Below are positions 52,943-62,697 of a stretch of 64,000 nucleotides of DNA, in pieces. Source of the DNA: Dactylosporangium sp040605635 (GTDB taxonomy: Bacteria > Actinomycetota > Actinomycetes > Mycobacteriales > Micromonosporaceae); contig NZ_JBEXDG010000023.1 in assembly GCF_040605635.1 (NCBI RefSeq), positions 82,335 through 146,334 on the forward strand, written 5' to 3'. The position numbers and the translations under genes are program-made. How positions within the stretch are numbered: the first letter of the stretch is position 1; each line of letters begins with the position of its first letter. A model generated the notes under the pieces. That model was given only the letters and a program-made list of their open reading frames with translations. It made no database searches and was not told the origin of the DNA.

Positions 52943-54853
52943 GTGGACACAATCGCCTACACGGCGGCGAACGGGTGGCTGGGCACGTTCTGGCTGCTCA
53001 TCGCGATCCCGCTGGCGAGCGCGGCGGTGCTGCTGCTGCTCGGCAAGCGCGCCGACCGTTGGGGACACTGGCTCGGCGTGCTCAGCGTCGCCACGTCCTT
53101 CGTGCTGGGACTGACCTACTTCTTCACGCTCCGCGGGCTCGAGAACCGCAGCGGCGTCGAGCTGAAGCTGTGGGACTTCATCAGCGTCGGGGACTTCAAG
53201 GTCGAACTGGGTCTGCTGTTCGACCCGCTGTCGGCGATGTTCGTCCTGCTGATCACGGGCGTCGGTTCGCTGATCCACCTCTACGCGGTGGGTTACATGG
53301 ACCACGACCCGGGACGCCGGAAGTTCTTCGGCTACTTCAACCTGTTCGTCGCGGCGATGCTGTTGCTGGTCCTCGGCAACAACTACGTGATGCTGTACTT
53401 CGGCTGGGAGGGCGTCGGTCTCGCGTCCTACCTCCTGATCTCCTTCTGGTACCTGCGCCCGAGCGCGGCGACCGCCGGTAAGAAGGCGTTCCTCATGAAC
53501 CGCGTCGGTGACGCCGGTTTCGCGATCGCGATCTTCATGATGTTCGCCTACCTCGGCACGGTCGACTACGCCGAGGTCTTCAACCGGATCGACACGCTCA
53601 GCGGCGGCGTCGTCCTGACGATGGCGATCCTGTTGCTGCTCGGCGCGGCCGGCAAGTCCGGCCAGTTCCCGCTGCAGGCCTGGCTCCCGGACGCCATGGA
53701 GGGCCCGACCCCGGTGTCGGCGCTCATCCACGCCGCCACGATGGTCACCGCCGGCGTCTACCTGGTCGCCCGCTCGCACCCGATCTTCGACGCCAATGAG
53801 ACGGCGCAGCTGATCGTGGTCTCGGTCGGCGCGCTGACGCTGCTGATGGGCTGCATCATCGGCACCGCCAAGGACGACATCAAGCGGGTCCTGGCCTGGT
53901 CGACGGTCAGCCAGATCGGCTACATGTTCCTGGGTGTCGGGCTCGGTGGCGCCGCCTACGCGCTGGCGCTGATCCACCTGCTGGCGCACGGCTTCTTCAA
54001 GGCCGGCATGTTCCTCGGCGCCGGCTCGGTCATGCACGGCATGCACGACCAGGTCGACATCCGCCGCTTCGGCGGCCTGTGGAAGTACATGAAGATCACC
54101 TGGATCACGTTCATGCTCGGCTGGCTGGCCATCATCGGCATGTTCCCGTTCTCCGGGTTCTTCTCCAAGGAGCCGATCATCGTGGCGGCCTTCGAGCGGG
54201 AGGGCTGGCAGGGCTGGCTCTTCGGCGGCGCGGCGCTGCTGGGTGCCGGGCTGACGGCGTTCTACATGACCCGCCTGTTCTGGCTCACGTTCCATGGGCC
54301 GAAGCGCTGGACCGAGGACATCCACCACCCGCACGAGTCGCCGGCCATCATGACGATCCCGCTGATCCTGCTGGCGGTCGGCTCGGTCGGCGCGGGCTAC
54401 CTGCTGTCCACGTCGGTGCCCGAGTGGCTGACCCCGGTCTACGGCAGTGAGCACGTCGAGCACGAGCCGGTCATGAGCCACACGCTCATCACGATCCTGT
54501 CGCTCGTGCTGACGGTCGCCGGCGCCGGCCTCGCGATCGCGCTGTTCAACAAGGGCACCGCCCTGGAAGAGCAGCCGGCCGGCCCGCTGGTCACCGCGGT
54601 CCGCAAGAACCTCTACACCGACTCGTTCAACGAGGCGGTCTTCGAGGCGCCCGGCCGCTACCTGACCCGCGCCCTGGTCTACATCGACAACCGCGGCATC
54701 GACGGCCTGGTCAACGGCCTCGCCGCCGGGGTCGGCGGCGGCTCCGGCAGGCTCCGCCGGGCGCAGACCGGGTTCGTGCGCTCCTATGCCCTGTCCATCC
54801 TTGGAGGCGCGGTGCTCGTGGTGGCCGCCATGCTGGCGGTGACGTTCGGATGA
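52943..54853 (+). CDS. nuoL: NADH-quinone oxidoreductase subunit L
   Basis: The 636-residue antiporter-like subunit has NYVMLYFGWEGVGLASYLLI, LPDAMEGPTPVSALIHAATM and the long amphipathic C-terminal helix region. GGGAGCGG precedes GTG 52943. It pumps protons in the membrane arm. It overlaps nuoM by 4 bp. Confidence 0.97.
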   Translation: MDTIAYTAANGWLGTFWLLIAIPLASAAVLLLLGKRADRWGHWLGVLSVATSFVLGLTYFFTLRGLENRSGVELKLWDFISVGDFKVELGLLFDPLSAMFVLLITGVGSLIHLYAVGYMDHDPGRRKFFGYFNLFVAAMLLLVLGNNYVMLYFGWEGVGLASYLLISFWYLRPSAATAGKKAFLMNRVGDAGFAIAIFMMFAYLGTVDYAEVFNRIDTLSGGVVLTMAILLLLGAAGKSGQFPLQAWLPDAMEGPTPVSALIHAATMVTAGVYLVARSHPIFDANETAQLIVVSVGALTLLMGCIIGTAKDDIKRVLAWSTVSQIGYMFLGVGLGGAAYALALIHLLAHGFFKAGMFLGAGSVMHGMHDQVDIRRFGGLWKYMKITWITFMLGWLAIIGMFPFSGFFSKEPIIVAAFEREGWQGWLFGGAALLGAGLTAFYMTRLFWLTFHGPKRWTEDIHHPHESPAIMTIPLILLAVGSVGAGYLLSTSVPEWLTPVYGSEHVEHEPVMSHTLITILSLVLTVAGAGLAIALFNKGTALEEQPAGPLVTAVRKNLYTDSFNEAVFEAPGRYLTRALVYIDNRGIDGLVNGLAAGVGGGSGRLRRAQTGFVRSYALSILGGAVLVVAAMLAVTFG

Positions 54854-56379
54854 GCTCCTTTCCATATCTGACCGTGCTCACGGCCGCGCCGCTCGTCGGC
54901 GCAGCCGGGATCGCGTTCCTTCCCAAGGACAAGCCGGAACTCGCCAAGCGCGTCGCGTTCGGCTGGTCCCTGCTGATCCTGGTGCTGACCGTCGGGCTGT
55001 GGCTGCAGTTCAAGCCGACCGGCGAGCGGTTCCAGTTCCGCGAGTCCTACACCTGGATCCCGCAGTGGGGCGCCAAGTTCACGTTCGCGATCGACGGCAT
55101 CGCCCTGGTGATGATCGCGCTGATCGCGCTGCTGGTGCCGCTGGTCGTGCTCGCGTCATGGCACGACGCCGACAAGAGCAAGCGGTCGGTGCCGGCGTAC
55201 TTCGCGCTGCTGCTGGCCCTCGAAGCCACGATGATCGGCGTCTTCGCCGCGCAGGACGTGTTCCTGTTCTACGTGTTCTTCGAGGTCATGCTCGTGCCGA
55301 TGTACTTCCTCATCGGCTCCTACGGTGGGCACCAGAAGCAGTACGCGGCGGTCAAGTTCTTCCTGTACTCGCTGGTCGGCGGCCTGTTCATGCTGGCCGC
55401 GGTCGTCGGGCTGTGGGTCCTCGGCGGGCACACCTTCGACTGGCCGACGCTGGTGTCCGCGGACTTCGGGGTCAACGCCGAACGCTGGCTGTTCCTCGGC
55501 TTCTTCCTCGCGTTCGCGATCAAGGCGCCGTTCTTCCCGTTCCACACGTGGCTGCCCGACGCCGGTGGCGCGGCGCAGGCCGGCTCGGCGGCGCTGCTCG
55601 TCGGTGTCATGGACAAGGTCGGCACCTTCGGCATCCTGCGCTACTGCCTGCCGCTGTTCCCGAACGCGTCGAAGCACTTCGCCTGGCTCGGGCTCACGCT
55701 CGCACTGGTGGGCATCGTGTACGGGGCGCTGGTGGCGATCGGTCAGCAGGACCTGAAGCGGCTGGTCTCCTACACGTCGATCGCCCACTTCGGATTCATC
55801 GGCATCGGCATCTTCGCCTTCACCACCCAGGCGGGGACCGGCGCCGTGCTGTACATGGTCAACCACGGCCTTGCGACCGGCCTGCTGTTCCTGGTCGTCG
55901 GCATGCTGGTCAGCCGCCGTGGCAGCGCCCTGGTGAGCGACTTCGGCGGCGCCGGCAAGCTCGTCCCGGTCCTCGCCGGGGTGTTCTTCATCGCCGGTCT
56001 CGCCTCGCTCGCGCTGCCGGGCACCTCGCCGTTCGTCTCCGAGTTCCTGGTCCTGATCGGCACGTTCACGGTGAACAAGACGGTGGCCGTCATCGCCACC
56101 GCCGGCATCATCCTGGCCGCCGGCTACGTGCTCTGGATGATCCAGCGCACCACGCAGGGCACCACGAACCCGAAGTTGCTCGAGATCAAGGCGATGAGCC
56201 GGGACCTTTCGCTGCGTGAGGCCGCCGTCGTCACGCCGCTGATCGCGCTGATCCTGGTGCTCGGCTTCTACCCGAAGCCGGTCATCGACGTGATCAATCC
56301 GGCGATCAAGGCGACGATGTCGGACATGCAGGTCACCGACCCGAAAGCCACCGCAGGCACCGTGGAGGCCGGCAAGTGA
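54850..56379 (+). CDS. nuoM: NADH-quinone oxidoreductase subunit M
   Basis: The 509-residue antiporter-like subunit has FFEVMLVPMYFLIGSYGG, FHTWLPDAGGAAQAGSA and the loop lysine in QQDLKRLVSYTSIAH. It overlaps nuoN by 4 bp. Confidence 0.97.
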   Translation: MSSFPYLTVLTAAPLVGAAGIAFLPKDKPELAKRVAFGWSLLILVLTVGLWLQFKPTGERFQFRESYTWIPQWGAKFTFAIDGIALVMIALIALLVPLVVLASWHDADKSKRSVPAYFALLLALEATMIGVFAAQDVFLFYVFFEVMLVPMYFLIGSYGGHQKQYAAVKFFLYSLVGGLFMLAAVVGLWVLGGHTFDWPTLVSADFGVNAERWLFLGFFLAFAIKAPFFPFHTWLPDAGGAAQAGSAALLVGVMDKVGTFGILRYCLPLFPNASKHFAWLGLTLALVGIVYGALVAIGQQDLKRLVSYTSIAHFGFIGIGIFAFTTQAGTGAVLYMVNHGLATGLLFLVVGMLVSRRGSALVSDFGGAGKLVPVLAGVFFIAGLASLALPGTSPFVSEFLVLIGTFTVNKTVAVIATAGIILAAGYVLWMIQRTTQGTTNPKLLEIKAMSRDLSLREAAVVTPLIALILVLGFYPKPVIDVINPAIKATMSDMQVTDPKATAGTVEAGK

Positions 56380-57914
56380 ACGACAAACTCCAACTGCCGA
56401 ACCTGGATTACGCGGCGTTGTCGCCGATGCTGATCCTCTTCGGTGTCGCGTGCATCGGGGTGCTCGTCGAGGGCTTCGTGCCACGGCGGCTGCGGCACAC
56501 CGTGCAGCTGTCCCTGTCGCTGCTCGGCCTCGTCGCCGCGCTCGTCATGGTGATCCGCCAGGGCAGCAAGGACGTGATCACGGCCCACACCGCGGTCGCC
56601 ATCGACGGGCCCGGGCTGTTCCTGTCCGCCGCGGTGATCGTGCTGGGCATCGTGTCGATGCTGCTGATCGGTGAGCGGACCCTGGAGACCGGCGGCGCGT
56701 TCGTCGCCCAGGCCGCCGTGACCGCCAACACCGACGCCGACCGCGACCAGGCCGCGCGCGCGACCGGCGCGACCGAGGTCTTCCCGCTCACCATGTTCGC
56801 GCTCGCCGGCATGCTGCTCTTCTGCACGGCGAACGACCTGCTCGTGATGTTCGTGGCGCTCGAGGTCTTCTCGCTGCCCCTGTACCTGCTGTGCGCGCTC
56901 GCCCGGCGCCGGCGGCTGCTGTCGCAGGAAGCGGCGCTCAAGTACTTCCTGCTCGGCTCGTTCGCCTCGGCGTTCTTCGTGTTCGGTATCGCGCTCATCT
57001 ACGGGTACGCCGGCCAGGTCGACTTCAAGGCGATCAGCACCGCGATCGAGAACTCGGCGAACGACGACATCCTGCTCTACGTCGGCCTGGCGATGCTGTC
57101 GATCGGCCTGCTGTTCAAGGCCGCGGCCGTGCCGTTCCACGTGTGGACCCCGGACGTCTACCAGGGCGCGCCGACGCCGATCACCGCGCTGATGGCGGCC
57201 TGCACCAAGGTCGCCGCGTTCGGTGGCCTGCTGCGGCTGGTCCACATCGGCTTCTACCGCACCGGGTGGGAGCTCCAGCAGGTGCTCGGCACCGTGGCGG
57301 TCATCACGATGCTCGTCGGCGCGATCCTGGCCGTGACGCAGACCGACATCAAGCGGCTGCTCGCCTACTCCTCGATCGCCAACGCCGGCTACCTGCTGGT
57401 CGGCGTCCTGGCGGTCAGCGAGCGGGGCCTGTCGAGCTCGATGTTCTACCTGGTCGCCTACGGCTTCACGGTGCTCGCCGCGTTCGCCGTGGTGACCCTG
57501 GTCCGCGACGCGGACGGCGAGGCGACCCACCTGTCCCGCTGGGCCGGGCTGGGCAAGCGCTCGCCGCTGTACGCGACGCTGTTCACGTTCATCCTGCTGG
57601 CCTTCGCCGGTCTGCCGCTGACCAGCGGTTTCACCGCGAAGTTCGGCATCTTCGCGGCGGCGATCGACGCCGACCAGACGTGGCTGGTGATTGCCGGCGT
57701 GGTGAGCAGCGCCATTCTGGCCTTCCCCTATCTGCGCGTGGTCGTCATGATGTGGCTGTCGGAGCCGGGCGAGACAACCCCTGCGGTGTCGATCCCGGGC
57801 GCGATGACGGCAGCGGCGCTGGTCATCGGGACCGTCGCGACGCTGGTGCTGGGTGTTGCCCCGAGCGTGTTGATCGAGGCGACCGAGCACGCGGGGATGT
57901 TCATCGGCAAATAA
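56376..57914 (+). CDS. nuoN: NADH-quinone oxidoreductase subunit N
   Basis: The 512-residue antiporter-like subunit has FVALEVFSLPLYLLCA, FHVWTPDVYQGAPTPITA and QTDIKRLLAYSSIANAGY. It is the last nuo gene; a strong hairpin follows 28 bp after its stop. Confidence 0.97.
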   Translation: MNDKLQLPNLDYAALSPMLILFGVACIGVLVEGFVPRRLRHTVQLSLSLLGLVAALVMVIRQGSKDVITAHTAVAIDGPGLFLSAAVIVLGIVSMLLIGERTLETGGAFVAQAAVTANTDADRDQAARATGATEVFPLTMFALAGMLLFCTANDLLVMFVALEVFSLPLYLLCALARRRRLLSQEAALKYFLLGSFASAFFVFGIALIYGYAGQVDFKAISTAIENSANDDILLYVGLAMLSIGLLFKAAAVPFHVWTPDVYQGAPTPITALMAACTKVAAFGGLLRLVHIGFYRTGWELQQVLGTVAVITMLVGAILAVTQTDIKRLLAYSSIANAGYLLVGVLAVSERGLSSSMFYLVAYGFTVLAAFAVVTLVRDADGEATHLSRWAGLGKRSPLYATLFTFILLAFAGLPLTSGFTAKFGIFAAAIDADQTWLVIAGVVSSAILAFPYLRVVVMMWLSEPGETTPAVSIPGAMTAAALVIGTVATLVLGVAPSVLIEATEHAGMFIGK

Positions 57915-57941
57915 GCTCGGTATCGAACCTTGTGTCCCGTG

Positions 57942-57975
57942 ACGTCCCCCGTGGCCAAACCACGTGGGGACGTCG
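57942..57975 (+). terminator. nuo operon terminator
   Basis: A 14-bp stem with a one-base bulge (GACGTCCCCCGTGG against CCACGTGGGGACGTC) has a 5-nt CCAAA loop, 28 bp past the nuoN stop. The remaining 55 bp before the prenyl synthase carry its ribosome site. Confidence 0.8.
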
Positions 57976-58030
57976 CTGTATGAGGGCGCCGCAAGTCGTT
58001 CGAACGGGCTATGGCATCGTTGGAGCTGTG

Positions 58031-59053
58031 GTGAGTACGGGAACCGTGCAATCGGGTGCGTCTGTCGGCCTGACCTTCGCCGATCCGGCGTTGGAAAGCA
58101 GTGTCATGGCGATCCTCAAGGACGTCGAGACAGTGCTGGTCGAGTCCGTCGACAGCGCCAACCCGCTGGTGACCGAGGCGGCCCGCCACCTGGTCAACGC
58201 GGGTGGTAAGCGCTTCCGTCCGCTGCTGGTGGCGCTCGCCGCGCACTTCGGTGACCCGAGCTCGCGCGACGTCGTGATGGCCGGCGCGGTGGTCGAGCTG
58301 ACCCACCTCGCCACCCTCTACCACGACGACGTCATGGACGAGGCGGACGTGCGCCGCGGCGCGCCCAGCGCCAACTCCCGCTGGGGCAACTCCCTCGCCA
58401 TCCTCATCGGCGACTACCTCTTCGCCCGCGCCGCCGCGGCCGCCACCGAGCTCGGCCTCGAGGCGGTCAAGATCCAGTCGAGCACCTTCTCCCGCCTCGT
58501 GCACGGCCAGGTCGCCGAGACCGCCGGCCCGCTGCAGGGTGAGGATGCGATCTCGCACTACCTGCGGGTCATCTCGCAGAAGACCGGCTCGCTGATCTCC
58601 ACCAGCGCCCGCTTCGGCGGCATGTTCGGCGGTTGCAGCGACGAGGAGATCGAGGCCCTGGCCACGTTCGCCGAGACGTTCGGCATCGCGTTCCAGCTGT
58701 CCGACGATCTCATCGACATCGCCAGCGAGAGCACCCAGTCGGGCAAGACCCCGGGCACGGACCTCCGCGAGGGCGTGCCCACCCTGCCGGTGCTCTATGC
58801 GCTCGCCTCCGGCGACGACGACGCGACCTCGATCCGTCTCCGCGAGATCCTCTCCGCAGGGCCGGTCACCGACGACGCGCTGCACTCGGAGGCCCTGGGG
58901 CTGCTGCGGGAGTCCGCGGCGCTGAAGCAGGCCCGCGAGACCGTCCGGGGCTATGCGGACCGCGCACGGGCCTCCCTGGCGCCCTTGCCGCATGTGCCGG
59001 CGCGCGCCGCCCTGGAGTCGCTCTGCGACTTCATCGCCGATCGCACCAACTGA
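58031..59053 (+). CDS. Long-chain polyprenyl diphosphate synthase
   Basis: The 340-residue trans-isoprenyl synthase has GGKRFRPLLVALAA, the first aspartate-rich motif DDVMDEAD at about residue 111, HGQVAETAG and the second motif QLSDDLIDIA. It most likely makes the menaquinone side chain (heptaprenyl/GrcC-like). GTG 58031 has GGAG 6-7 nt upstream; GTG 58028 is equivalent. It follows the nuo terminator, the usual actinobacterial neighbour. Confidence 0.9.
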   Translation: MSTGTVQSGASVGLTFADPALESSVMAILKDVETVLVESVDSANPLVTEAARHLVNAGGKRFRPLLVALAAHFGDPSSRDVVMAGAVVELTHLATLYHDDVMDEADVRRGAPSANSRWGNSLAILIGDYLFARAAAAATELGLEAVKIQSSTFSRLVHGQVAETAGPLQGEDAISHYLRVISQKTGSLISTSARFGGMFGGCSDEEIEALATFAETFGIAFQLSDDLIDIASESTQSGKTPGTDLREGVPTLPVLYALASGDDDATSIRLREILSAGPVTDDALHSEALGLLRESAALKQARETVRGYADRARASLAPLPHVPARAALESLCDFIADRTN

Positions 59054-59070
59054 CCCTGTTCTGACACGTC

Positions 59071-59098
59071 CGCCGGTGTGGCTGAGGCCGCACCGGCG
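59071..59098 (+). terminator. Hairpin after the prenyl synthase
   Basis: CGCCGGTG and CACCGGCG (59071-59078, 59091-59098) pair, and an inner GGC/GCC extends the stem. It begins 18 bp past the stop. Confidence 0.7.
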
Positions 59099-59459
59099 TT
59101 GACGGCTGCGCTCTGCCGTATTGCTCAATGCCATATGGCACCGGTACCTGCTTTTGCAACAACTCGCAACGGCCTGATAACAGCCAGGAGTGGCCGGGCA
59201 GAACTCGCGCAGCGGTTACTCAAGCGGCCCGCCATTACTTCCACAGACCTCAGAGCCGTTTGCCGAGCATTACTTACATCACTCGGCGTGTCGACAGCAT
59301 GACTGCACATAGGTGGTGTCCGCTATGGGCCATTCATCGCTATGTGTAGCGCGCTCGGATTCCCTCACCTCGCGCCAGAAATGATCAAAGTGTTCCCTGG
59401 ACCCTCTCCAGTTTCATATGGTGTGAATCCAGTTACTGCTGCGGCTGGGGAGGGCGGCG
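59099..59459. other. 360-bp intergenic region with possible iclR promoter
   Basis: This is noticeably more AT-rich than its surroundings. No convincing gene is present; the 74-codon frame at 59078-59302 looks random. TTCATATGGTGTGAA at 59413-59427 is a partial palindrome containing TATGGT, a -10-like hexamer, 33 bp before the IclR start. It may be the IclR operator/promoter. Confidence 0.4.
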
Positions 59460-60236
59460 GTGCGTGATCCACAGGCCGAACCCTCGGATCTCATCCGGAG
59501 CGTGTCGAGGGCACTACGAGTCTTGGAGGCCGTGGGTCAATCACCACGCGGCCTCACCGTGAAGCAGATCGCCAGGCGATGTGACTTCACGGTCGCTACT
59601 ACTTATCACCTGGTGCGCACGCTCGCGTACGAGGGTTACGTCATCCGCCGGGAGAACGGCACCTACGTGGTCGGCCTGGAGATCGCCGACCGCTACCGGG
59701 AGCTCGTCCTCGCGTTCCGGGGACCCAGCGCTGTCACGGACCGCCTGCGTCGCGCCGCGACGGAGACGGGCTACAGCCACTACCTCGGGCGCTTCATCGG
59801 CGGCAGGATCGCCGTGACGGCGGTGGCCGAGGGTCCGCGGACCCCGCCGCTCGACGAGCTCGTGCCGGGCTATGACGACGCCGCGCACGCGACCGCGCTG
59901 GGCAAGGCGCTGCTCGCGACCATGAGCGCGGACCAGCGGTGGCGTTTCTTGAAGGAATACGGGATGCGGGCATACACCTCGGCAACCCTGACGTCGCCGG
60001 AGGCGCTCGACTCCGACCTCGCCGCCGGCGAGCGCCGCGGGATGCAGATCGAGATCGGCCAGTTCCGCCAAGGGCTCGCGTGCGCCGCGGTCATGGTGGT
60101 CAACGACCGCGATCCCGACCGCCGGGTCGTCCTGGCGTGCGCGCTGCCGCCCGCGGAGCTGATGTCCTCGGCGAAGGTCGTCAGGACCCGTCTGCTGGCC
60201 ACCGCGCACCACCTGGCGACGGTCCTGGCCGAATAG
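59460..60236 (+). CDS. IclR-family transcriptional regulator
   Basis: The 258-residue protein has an N-terminal winged helix (VSRALRVLEAVGQSPRGLTVKQIARRCDFTVATTYHLVRTL, given here by its ends: residues 15-55) and a C-terminal ligand-binding domain (YDDAAHATALGKALLA). GTG 59460 has GGGAGG 6 nt upstream. Its target is unknown; neighbours give no clear regulon. Its last codons are the first unit of a tandem repeat that runs past the stop. Confidence 0.9.
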   Translation: MRDPQAEPSDLIRSVSRALRVLEAVGQSPRGLTVKQIARRCDFTVATTYHLVRTLAYEGYVIRRENGTYVVGLEIADRYRELVLAFRGPSAVTDRLRRAATETGYSHYLGRFIGGRIAVTAVAEGPRTPPLDELVPGYDDAAHATALGKALLATMSADQRWRFLKEYGMRAYTSATLTSPEALDSDLAAGERRGMQIEIGQFRQGLACAAVMVVNDRDPDRRVVLACALPPAELMSSAKVVRTRLLATAHHLATVLAE

Positions 60237-60375
60237 CGCGCCGCCGCCGCGCGCCACCCTGGCGACGGTCCTGGCCGAGCAGGGCGGCGCCGCCGCGCGC
60301 CACTATGGCGGCGGTCCTGGCCGAACATGGCGGCGCCATCGCGCACCCGCCGTGGCGACGGTGTGGCTGGAACAG
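60205..60375. repeat. Four-unit 46-bp tandem repeat at the iclR 3' end
   Basis: CTGGCGACGGTCCTGGCC at 60213 recurs at 60259, 60305 (one or two changes) and, degenerate, at 60352. The periods are 46, 46 and 47 bp. The first unit encodes the last residues HLATVLAE of the IclR protein. 46 is not a multiple of three, so extra units fall in different frames after the stop. The rest of the gap to 60428 has no gene. Confidence 0.75.
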
Positions 60376-60428
60376 GAACGGGCGCCTCCCCGTCGTACAT
60401 GGGGAGACGCCCGAAACGCGGCGAGCGG

Positions 60429-62555
60429 TCAGACGCCGATGTTGCGGCCGTCCAGACGCCACGCCACCGCGATGCCCGGCTTGGCGAAGTCGCCGTCGGG
60501 CCAGTTCGACGCGGGCTTCTCCACAGACGCGCCGGTGATCTCGCCCGGGTGCTGCACCGCGACGAACGCGCTCTTGTTGTCGCCGTGGATCCACGGGCCG
60601 CAGGTCTCGGCGCCGTAGGGCACCGTCAGGAACTGCTTCAGGTGACCCTTCTCCGGGCCCTCCAGCGGCACCGCGAACAGGCCGTCGTTGGTGCCGAGCG
60701 CGTTGCCGTCCGTGGCGATCCACAGGTTGCCGGCGCCGTCGAACGCGACGTTGTCGGGGCAGGAGATCGGCGACACCTGGGCCTTGTCGTAGCCCATGAA
60801 GTAGGTCGCCGGGTCCTTCGGGTCGCCGCAGACGATCGGGATCGTCCAGGTGAACGTGGTGCCCGTGTGGTCGCCCTTGTCCTCGGTGATCTCGAAGATG
60901 TGGCCGTGCTTGTTGTTCGTGCGCGGGTTCGCCTCGTCGGCGGGAGCCTTGCCGGCCGGGCCCCGCGCCGTGTTGTTCGTCAGCGCGACGTAGATCTTGC
61001 CGGTCTTCGGGTTGGGCTCGACGTCCTCGGGGCGGTCCATCTTGGTCGCGCCGACCGCGTCACCCGCGAGCCGGGTGAAGACCAGCACCTCCTCGACCGT
61101 CATGCCGGGGACCTGCGACTTGCCGTCCTTCACCAGGGCGACCCACTCGCCGGTGCCGTTGAACGCGCCGTCGGCGGGCAGCTTGCCGCTGCCGTCGATC
61201 TCCGCGGCCGACGTGAAGCCGAGCTTCGCCACGTACAGCGAACCCGACTCCAGCAGCGTCAGGTTGTGCCGGCGGGCGAAGTAGGACTTGCCGCTGTCGA
61301 ACTTCTTGTCCGACACGAACTTGTACAGGTAGTCGAAGCGCTCGTCGTCGCCCATGTACGCCACGGCCTTGCCGTTCTTGGCGATGACGATGTTGGCGCC
61401 CTCGTGCTTCACCCGGCCGAGCGCCGTGTGCTTGCGCGGGGTCGAGCCCGGCGTGAACGGGTCGATCTCGACGACCCAGCCGAAGCGGTGTGCCTCGTTC
61501 GGGTTCTTCGTCAGGTCGAAGCGGGCGTCGGCGCGGTCCCACTTGCGGCTGCCCGACGGGTACCGGTTGACCGTGTCGATGCCGTAGCGGTTGAAGCGGG
61601 TCTTCGCGGGCTCGACGGCGGTCTCGGCGCCGACGAAGTACTGGTTGAAGTTCTCCTCGCCCGACAGGATCGTGCCCCACGGGGTCACGCCGCCGGCGCA
61701 GTTGTTGAGCGTGCCGATCACATCGCGACCCGACGGGTCGGCGGACGTCTTCAGCAGCGCGGAGCCGGCCGCGGGGCCGGTCACCTTGAAGTGCGTCGAC
61801 AGGGCGGTGACCCGGCGGTTGTACCGCCGCCCCCCGCGCGTCACCGGCGTCCAGCGGCCCGAGTCGCCGACCCGCTCCAGCTCGACGACCGACATGCCGT
61901 GCGCGGCCATCGCGGTGCGCACCTGCTCGACCGACAGCCCGTCGATGCCCGCGAAGTTCGGGAACATCAGGTCTTCGTTGGTGTACTCGTGGTTGCACAC
62001 CAGCAGCGCCCGCTCGCCACGGCGGTCCAGCGGCAGCACCGCGACGAAGTCGTTGTTGTAGCCGAACTGCTTCGACTGCGCGTCGGCGGACTGCTTCGCC
62101 ACGTTGAAGCGAGGCGCGCCCGGCACGACCTCGTCGCCCCACTTGATGACGACGGCGTGGTCGTACCCGTTGGGGACCACGATCCCGTCGACCTGGTTGG
62201 GCGTGACGGCCTTGAACGTCAGCTGCGACGACTCGGGGGCCTTGGCCGCGAACGTGTCGACCTCGGGCACGACGACGTCAGGCTCGCCGACCTCCCCTGC
62301 GGGCGAGGCGAACGCCGGCGTGCCGACGGCCGCTCCGGCGCCGGCCATGCCCAGCACGATGGCGCCGGCGCGCATGACGCCGCGGCGCGACACCGCGTTG
62401 ATCTCCTCGGTGAAATACGGGTTGTCCGACTGGTTCGGGATCGGGTGCTCACAGGCGTTTCCGCAGCGGTACAGGCAGGTCATGCGATCACGGCCACCGT
62501 GCGTCACCTTGGCCGATCCGATGAACGGTAACGGCCGACGTGGGTTATCCGACAT
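60429..62555 (-). CDS. phoX: PhoX-family Tat-exported alkaline phosphatase (DUF839)
   Basis: The 708-residue protein has a long N-terminal lead and the Tat motif SRRGVMRAG at about residue 56, ending near TPAFASPAG. The mature part has the PhoX pattern: CNHEYTNEDLMFP, NNCAGGVTPWGTILSGEENFNQYF, RFGWVVEIDP, KHEGANI, MGDDERFDYLYKF, DRPEDVEPNP and CPDNVAFDGAGNLWIATDG. PhoX enzymes use calcium and iron to release phosphate from organic esters outside the cell. ATG 62555 has GGAG 7 nt upstream, and a PHO-box-like site lies 54 bp before it. Confidence 0.92.
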   Translation of the reverse strand: MSDNPRRPLPFIGSAKVTHGGRDRMTCLYRCGNACEHPIPNQSDNPYFTEEINAVSRRGVMRAGAIVLGMAGAGAAVGTPAFASPAGEVGEPDVVVPEVDTFAAKAPESSQLTFKAVTPNQVDGIVVPNGYDHAVVIKWGDEVVPGAPRFNVAKQSADAQSKQFGYNNDFVAVLPLDRRGERALLVCNHEYTNEDLMFPNFAGIDGLSVEQVRTAMAAHGMSVVELERVGDSGRWTPVTRGGRRYNRRVTALSTHFKVTGPAAGSALLKTSADPSGRDVIGTLNNCAGGVTPWGTILSGEENFNQYFVGAETAVEPAKTRFNRYGIDTVNRYPSGSRKWDRADARFDLTKNPNEAHRFGWVVEIDPFTPGSTPRKHTALGRVKHEGANIVIAKNGKAVAYMGDDERFDYLYKFVSDKKFDSGKSYFARRHNLTLLESGSLYVAKLGFTSAAEIDGSGKLPADGAFNGTGEWVALVKDGKSQVPGMTVEEVLVFTRLAGDAVGATKMDRPEDVEPNPKTGKIYVALTNNTARGPAGKAPADEANPRTNNKHGHIFEITEDKGDHTGTTFTWTIPIVCGDPKDPATYFMGYDKAQVSPISCPDNVAFDGAGNLWIATDGNALGTNDGLFAVPLEGPEKGHLKQFLTVPYGAETCGPWIHGDNKSAFVAVQHPGEITGASVEKPASNWPDGDFAKPGIAVAWRLDGRNIGV

Positions 62556-62608
62556 TACGGGCTCCTGGTCCTGAACAGCGACGGGGGACAGATCGGCACC
62601 CTAGAGAT

Positions 62609-62630
62609 GTCGGGTGAATGACATGTGACG
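62609..62630 (-). promoter_or_regulatory. PHO-box-like site upstream of phoX
   Basis: In phoX sense, CGTCACATGTC and ATTCACCCGAC are two adjacent 11-bp units sharing TCAC and a final C. They resemble the PhoP direct-repeat unit GTTCACCCGGC known in Streptomyces. The second unit fits well and the first only partly. Confidence 0.5.
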
Positions 62631-62636
62631 CCGCCT

Positions 62637-62664
62637 TGAACCGCTGTGCGTATTAGTGCGTAGA
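62637..62664 (+). promoter_or_regulatory. SigL-type autoregulatory promoter
   Basis: TGAACC (62637-62642), a 16-bp spacer and CGTAGA (62659-62664) match the known mycobacterial SigL pattern (TGAACC...CGTGT). It lies 33 bp before the sigma factor start, which suggests the sigma factor transcribes its own gene. Confidence 0.55.
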
Positions 62665-62697
62665 AGCCAGTGGAAGGGATGCGGATAGTGCCAAAGC

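Noticed and set aside
59078..59302. 74-codon frame in the prenyl synthase-iclR gap
   Set aside because: Overlaps the terminator hairpin, has no ribosome site and no recognisable family.
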